In this document: positions 62,401-64,000 of the stretch, one piece after another | How positions within the stretch are numbered: the stretch's first letter is position 1 | Layout of the letters: each line of letters begins with the position of its first letter | Assembly: GCA_020831865.1 (NCBI GenBank) | Contig: JAFIFT010000010.1 | Coordinates: 1-64,000, forward strand | Origin: Legionellaceae bacterium | GTDB lineage: Bacteria > Pseudomonadota > Gammaproteobacteria > Legionellales > Legionellaceae | Direction: 5' to 3' | Length of the DNA: 64,000 nucleotides | The notes under the pieces: model-generated | Database searches by the model: none | The model's input: the letters and a program-made list of their open reading frames with translations, nothing else | What the model was told of the DNA's origin: nothing | Made by a program: the position numbers and the translations under genes

Positions 62401-64000
62401 CAATGTAATTAATACCACCGGATATAAAATCAGACGCATCAGATATCACTTGGCCGTTCGCTTTAATATACAAACCGATATCATCAGTGCCTACACCAGT
62501 ACCACCGGATATTAAGCCGGCATCATAATCATTGACATAGCTGTATCCATTCCAGTGGCTGCTCACATTGCATAAATTTTTAATATCTCCGGTTGCCGTT
62601 AGTTGAGCATATTCACCAGCTCTTATAATGCCCCCATGGTTTTCAATATTACCATCCGTTGCTTCCAAAAAAGTTTTGTGTTTCGCATTGATGATGCCCC
62701 CTTCAAACGTTACTTTTTTGGGAGGGGTAGCTGAGTGAAGGATTCGACGAAACGGGGTCTTCGGTTTTTTATTCTGTATGATTTTTTTGTTTGCAACATT
62801 TTTTATTTCTTTTGCCTTGATGCTGACGGTATCGCCATTGAGTGTACCTCCCCGGTTTTCGAAGGTTCCCTTGGCCTGAAGGCAAATCAGATCATCAGCG
62901 TTCACAGTACCATCTACACGTATATTGGTCTGAGCTTCCCCATAAACCTTATGGGCATTAAGTTGACCGCTTAATTGTACGGCACCTTGTGTTGAAATAA
63001 AGGTTAAATCATGGTCTGTTTTATAGTTTGTATTTACTCTTACTGATTTGCCTTTGACCAGCAGCCCACAATGTCGGTTGACTTTACCGGTCAAATTGAC
63101 ATCTCTATTGACTGCTACACCGAGACTTTCCGAGAACTGATAATGACTATATTTACCATCGCCTCTGATGAAAGCTTCAGCTGCGGCAAACTCGTCGATA
63201 TTATAAATGGCAGAGTCCAAATGTGCTTTACCATTTAAAGAGCCCGTTTTACTTTCCACATAAAACAAATTAGTTTTATCAGAGCCTTTATCTTGAGGTA
63301 TTGCTTCAACAAGGCCGCTATGTTGATAGTCATCAGTGAAAATGGCAACCTGGCCTTTTTCTTTCATATGACTACGGTCTTTAAATTGATGAGCCGTGAC
63401 ACTGGAATCTTCCCACCGCTCCTTGGCGTTTGCAGATAAGCGGACCTCTCCTGACATATCAATGGCTGACCCTTTTAAGTCGAACTGACCGTCAGATTGA
63501 AGATCAATACCTTTCATGCTGGTCTGCTCTTCAGTGAAATGACCCGACTTACGGATCTTGGTCTGATCCATCTCTACACTGAAGCCTTTAAGCCCAATAT
63601 CACCCTCAACATCCATCGATACTGCCGCGATATTCCCATAATGAAGATTAACATCCGCATGCTTACCAATATGGATTGATTCACATTTTGAGGGCGCTTC
63701 ATTTTCGGTCGATTCGCTACCTGTCGCGGAATCTGCAGCAGATGTTTCTTGACCGGTAGGATCAGAGGGGGCCGGGGTCTCTGGTGGTGCAATTTTTCCA
63801 CCATGGATTTGAGTATAATCACCACCCGACATTTTCCCATCTATATCAAGTTTTTTAGTATTAATGGCCAAAATATGTTTAGGCTTAAACTCTTTTTCAG
63901 GCTCTTTATCTTCTGTATCTCCAGTTTTCTCGTCACCATCAGTGGGACTTGTTTTCTCAGAGTTTTCTGCGCTGGATGCTTCCTTTTTCGCAGGCTCAGC
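59417..64000 (-). CDS. Filamentous haemagglutinin-like protein, 5' end outside the window
   Basis: At least 1527 residues; the frame is open to the window edge, so the N-terminus (secretion domain) is missing. The visible part starts with a low-complexity stretch rich in Glu, Ser, Thr and Lys (up to about 63700), then repeats of a beta-helix rhythm: IHIGKHADVNLHYGNIAAVS, GLKGFSVEMDQTKIR, VQLSGQLNAHKVYGEAQTNI, ATDGNIENHGGIIRAGEYAQ. These fit the haemagglutinin repeat/two-partner-secretion passenger class. The last 250 residues change: an acidic linker (ADDLLDDDIDTLSDGSSDNE), a helical domain with an Ala/Gly-rich hydrophobic segment (IVIKAAAGEAAAGPIGWVFV) and a basic tail. This end could be a toxin-like or anchoring domain, but it matches none I know. 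TpsB is not in view. Confidence 0.8.
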   Translation of the reverse strand, partial: AEPAKKEASSAENSEKTSPTDGDEKTGDTEDKEPEKEFKPKHILAINTKKLDIDGKMSGGDYTQIHGGKIAPPETPAPSDPTGQETSAADSATGSESTENEAPSKCESIHIGKHADVNLHYGNIAAVSMDVEGDIGLKGFSVEMDQTKIRKSGHFTEEQTSMKGIDLQSDGQFDLKGSAIDMSGEVRLSANAKERWEDSSVTAHQFKDRSHMKEKGQVAIFTDDYQHSGLVEAIPQDKGSDKTNLFYVESKTGSLNGKAHLDSAIYNIDEFAAAEAFIRGDGKYSHYQFSESLGVAVNRDVNLTGKVNRHCGLLVKGKSVRVNTNYKTDHDLTFISTQGAVQLSGQLNAHKVYGEAQTNIRVDGTVNADDLICLQAKGTFENRGGTLNGDTVSIKAKEIKNVANKKIIQNKKPKTPFRRILHSATPPKKVTFEGGIINAKHKTFLEATDGNIENHGGIIRAGEYAQLTATGDIKNLCNVSSHWNGYSYVNDYDAGLISGGTGVGTDDIGLYIKANGQVISDASDFISGGINYIEGDKGLKWGARSQVYVSSQWTSKKWYGKEETHTEYSTKVRGTTIQSGKYNILRTEHGGMDAVATKFSSPGGNLVYARDDINCYSIKTTSRTVDTKSSLWGLNKSKHTEFHEDATPTIFIDNGLTQIVSSEGTIDARGALFLGAGDLEMEAQHRIKFGCDVLNHEITDESRSFSVSLPGSQAYSSWKNGGSWADVATAEDAILAKLNRMGNCSNTQERLAHSANLGIDLYNTTSSVMRGLASDNLSGELLLRYGLGGADGFSPTLTFSMTENKQTTRYQNLGPGGVNKGGNVKLKAGDGVNLENGVRVHCDGNMDVDAPEVLLYDAALHSSFDQKTRSESVGITPTGLFQCASYSQSKVHAEATKHVNSELSTGGNLYLHRGTEAMDRVDLNGGNIQCQTLDADINHLNIRDKQDTSSSSTKSASASTTGQVSFYKSKSSSKITNQHSGIHVTDGINNNGHSVHVRDAYMEGGKITSDGKNNIEIDHLVATQLQDESHSSGFGISVNINDLGRLAGRQSTNETGEQAIATANVTYTHVHYEANQTSVIHGEQGTEIKIGELEGSIHTDSADGRTVTQDEKVDLVLDIPLTNVSYLESASKNIQAGSAKIGDMTGAKSAEQAIDKKELSEPNTEKEIMDADDLLDDDIDTLSDGSSDNEDFFEPEELGDCGNDCPESSIPSIGDAKSNEGDDDSPSEVKTGLPEEQWQEIKNRPKVQKARQDVQNKAEDYKNNPTQENEKALADAIKHSVMVILQEASENGWDGIKNMMTHEFESHIQQIIGSAENGVNMSTKTYMNAKGYLITFTFNLGLASIDSSIKSEDIIKEGAASATADIVMGIVIKAAAGEAAAGPIGWVFVGLDVLDSFFYDQAQVDKLIHSGIENLAESQRLRQQGRYFSSFGLQQLSADQMRAASLAQVSHMLARTGDHITDGVKWAGGQVRDGAKWVWTHTPPSFAKTKPPAIDDKSGYVSANQNSFFSNDKKQTQEEKASQPCMK

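Overview
The window looks like a chromosome segment of a gammaproteobacterium of the order Legionellales (Legionella/Coxiella/Aquicella-like). Evidence: a nearly complete mevalonate route to isoprenoids, which is rare in Gammaproteobacteria but usual in this order; a DUF4116 tandem-repeat protein, a family often seen in amoeba-associated bacteria; a Tol-Pal segment; a secreted papain-like protease; and ordinary proteobacterial housekeeping genes (dnaB-alr, rpsT, plsY, gltBD, mdh). The species cannot be named from sequence alone.

Layout. 0.2-9.5 kb: two amino-acid permeases, DoxX, a TehB-type methyltransferase, a nitroreductase with a zinc-finger-like tail, pilT, a hemW gene broken by an in-frame stop, nudE and mdh. 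9.7-17.3 kb: rpsT, plsY, a DUF2147 protein, dnaB-alr, a glycine-zipper lipoprotein, a palindromic repeat element, a CBS protein, a CDGSH protein and a diguanylate cyclase. 17.3-21.4 kb is a plastic zone: a methyltransferase, a decayed IS630 element with TA duplication, a 51-residue ORF, the DUF4116 repeat gene, and a 218-bp internally deleted IS5-like element sitting exactly at the 3' end of dacB. 21.4-31.8 kb: dacB, a C1 cysteine protease, gltB-gltD and a coiled-coil protein of unknown function.

31.8-38.2 kb is one long minus-strand unit, pal-cpoB-queE-mvaD-mvk-metN-metI-metQ, in which genes abut or overlap. 38.4-42 kb is an Mla-type lipid transport operon (mlaE with STAS, mlaF, mlaD, auxiliary lipoprotein). 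42.3-45.5 kb on the plus strand carries fni-mvaA-phosphomevalonate kinase, so the mevalonate pathway lies in two clusters; HMG-CoA synthase is not in the window. 45.5-49.5 kb is the most interesting locus: a four-gene operon of a ThiS-like sulfur carrier, a ThiF/MoeB-like E1 with rhodanese domain, a YcaO enzyme and TfuA, with no obvious precursor peptide. It looks like a self-contained backbone thioamidation system with its own sulfur relay.

49.7-64 kb starts with tRNA-Lys and tRNA-Arg and then becomes visibly more AT-rich and accessory: a 1000-residue Upf1-like SF1 helicase, a chromosomal TraT lipoprotein, a PAS/histidine kinase/receiver/HPt hybrid sensor coupled to an unrecognised 475-residue protein, a periplasmic TPR protein and a very large filamentous-haemagglutinin-like protein that runs off the right edge of the window.
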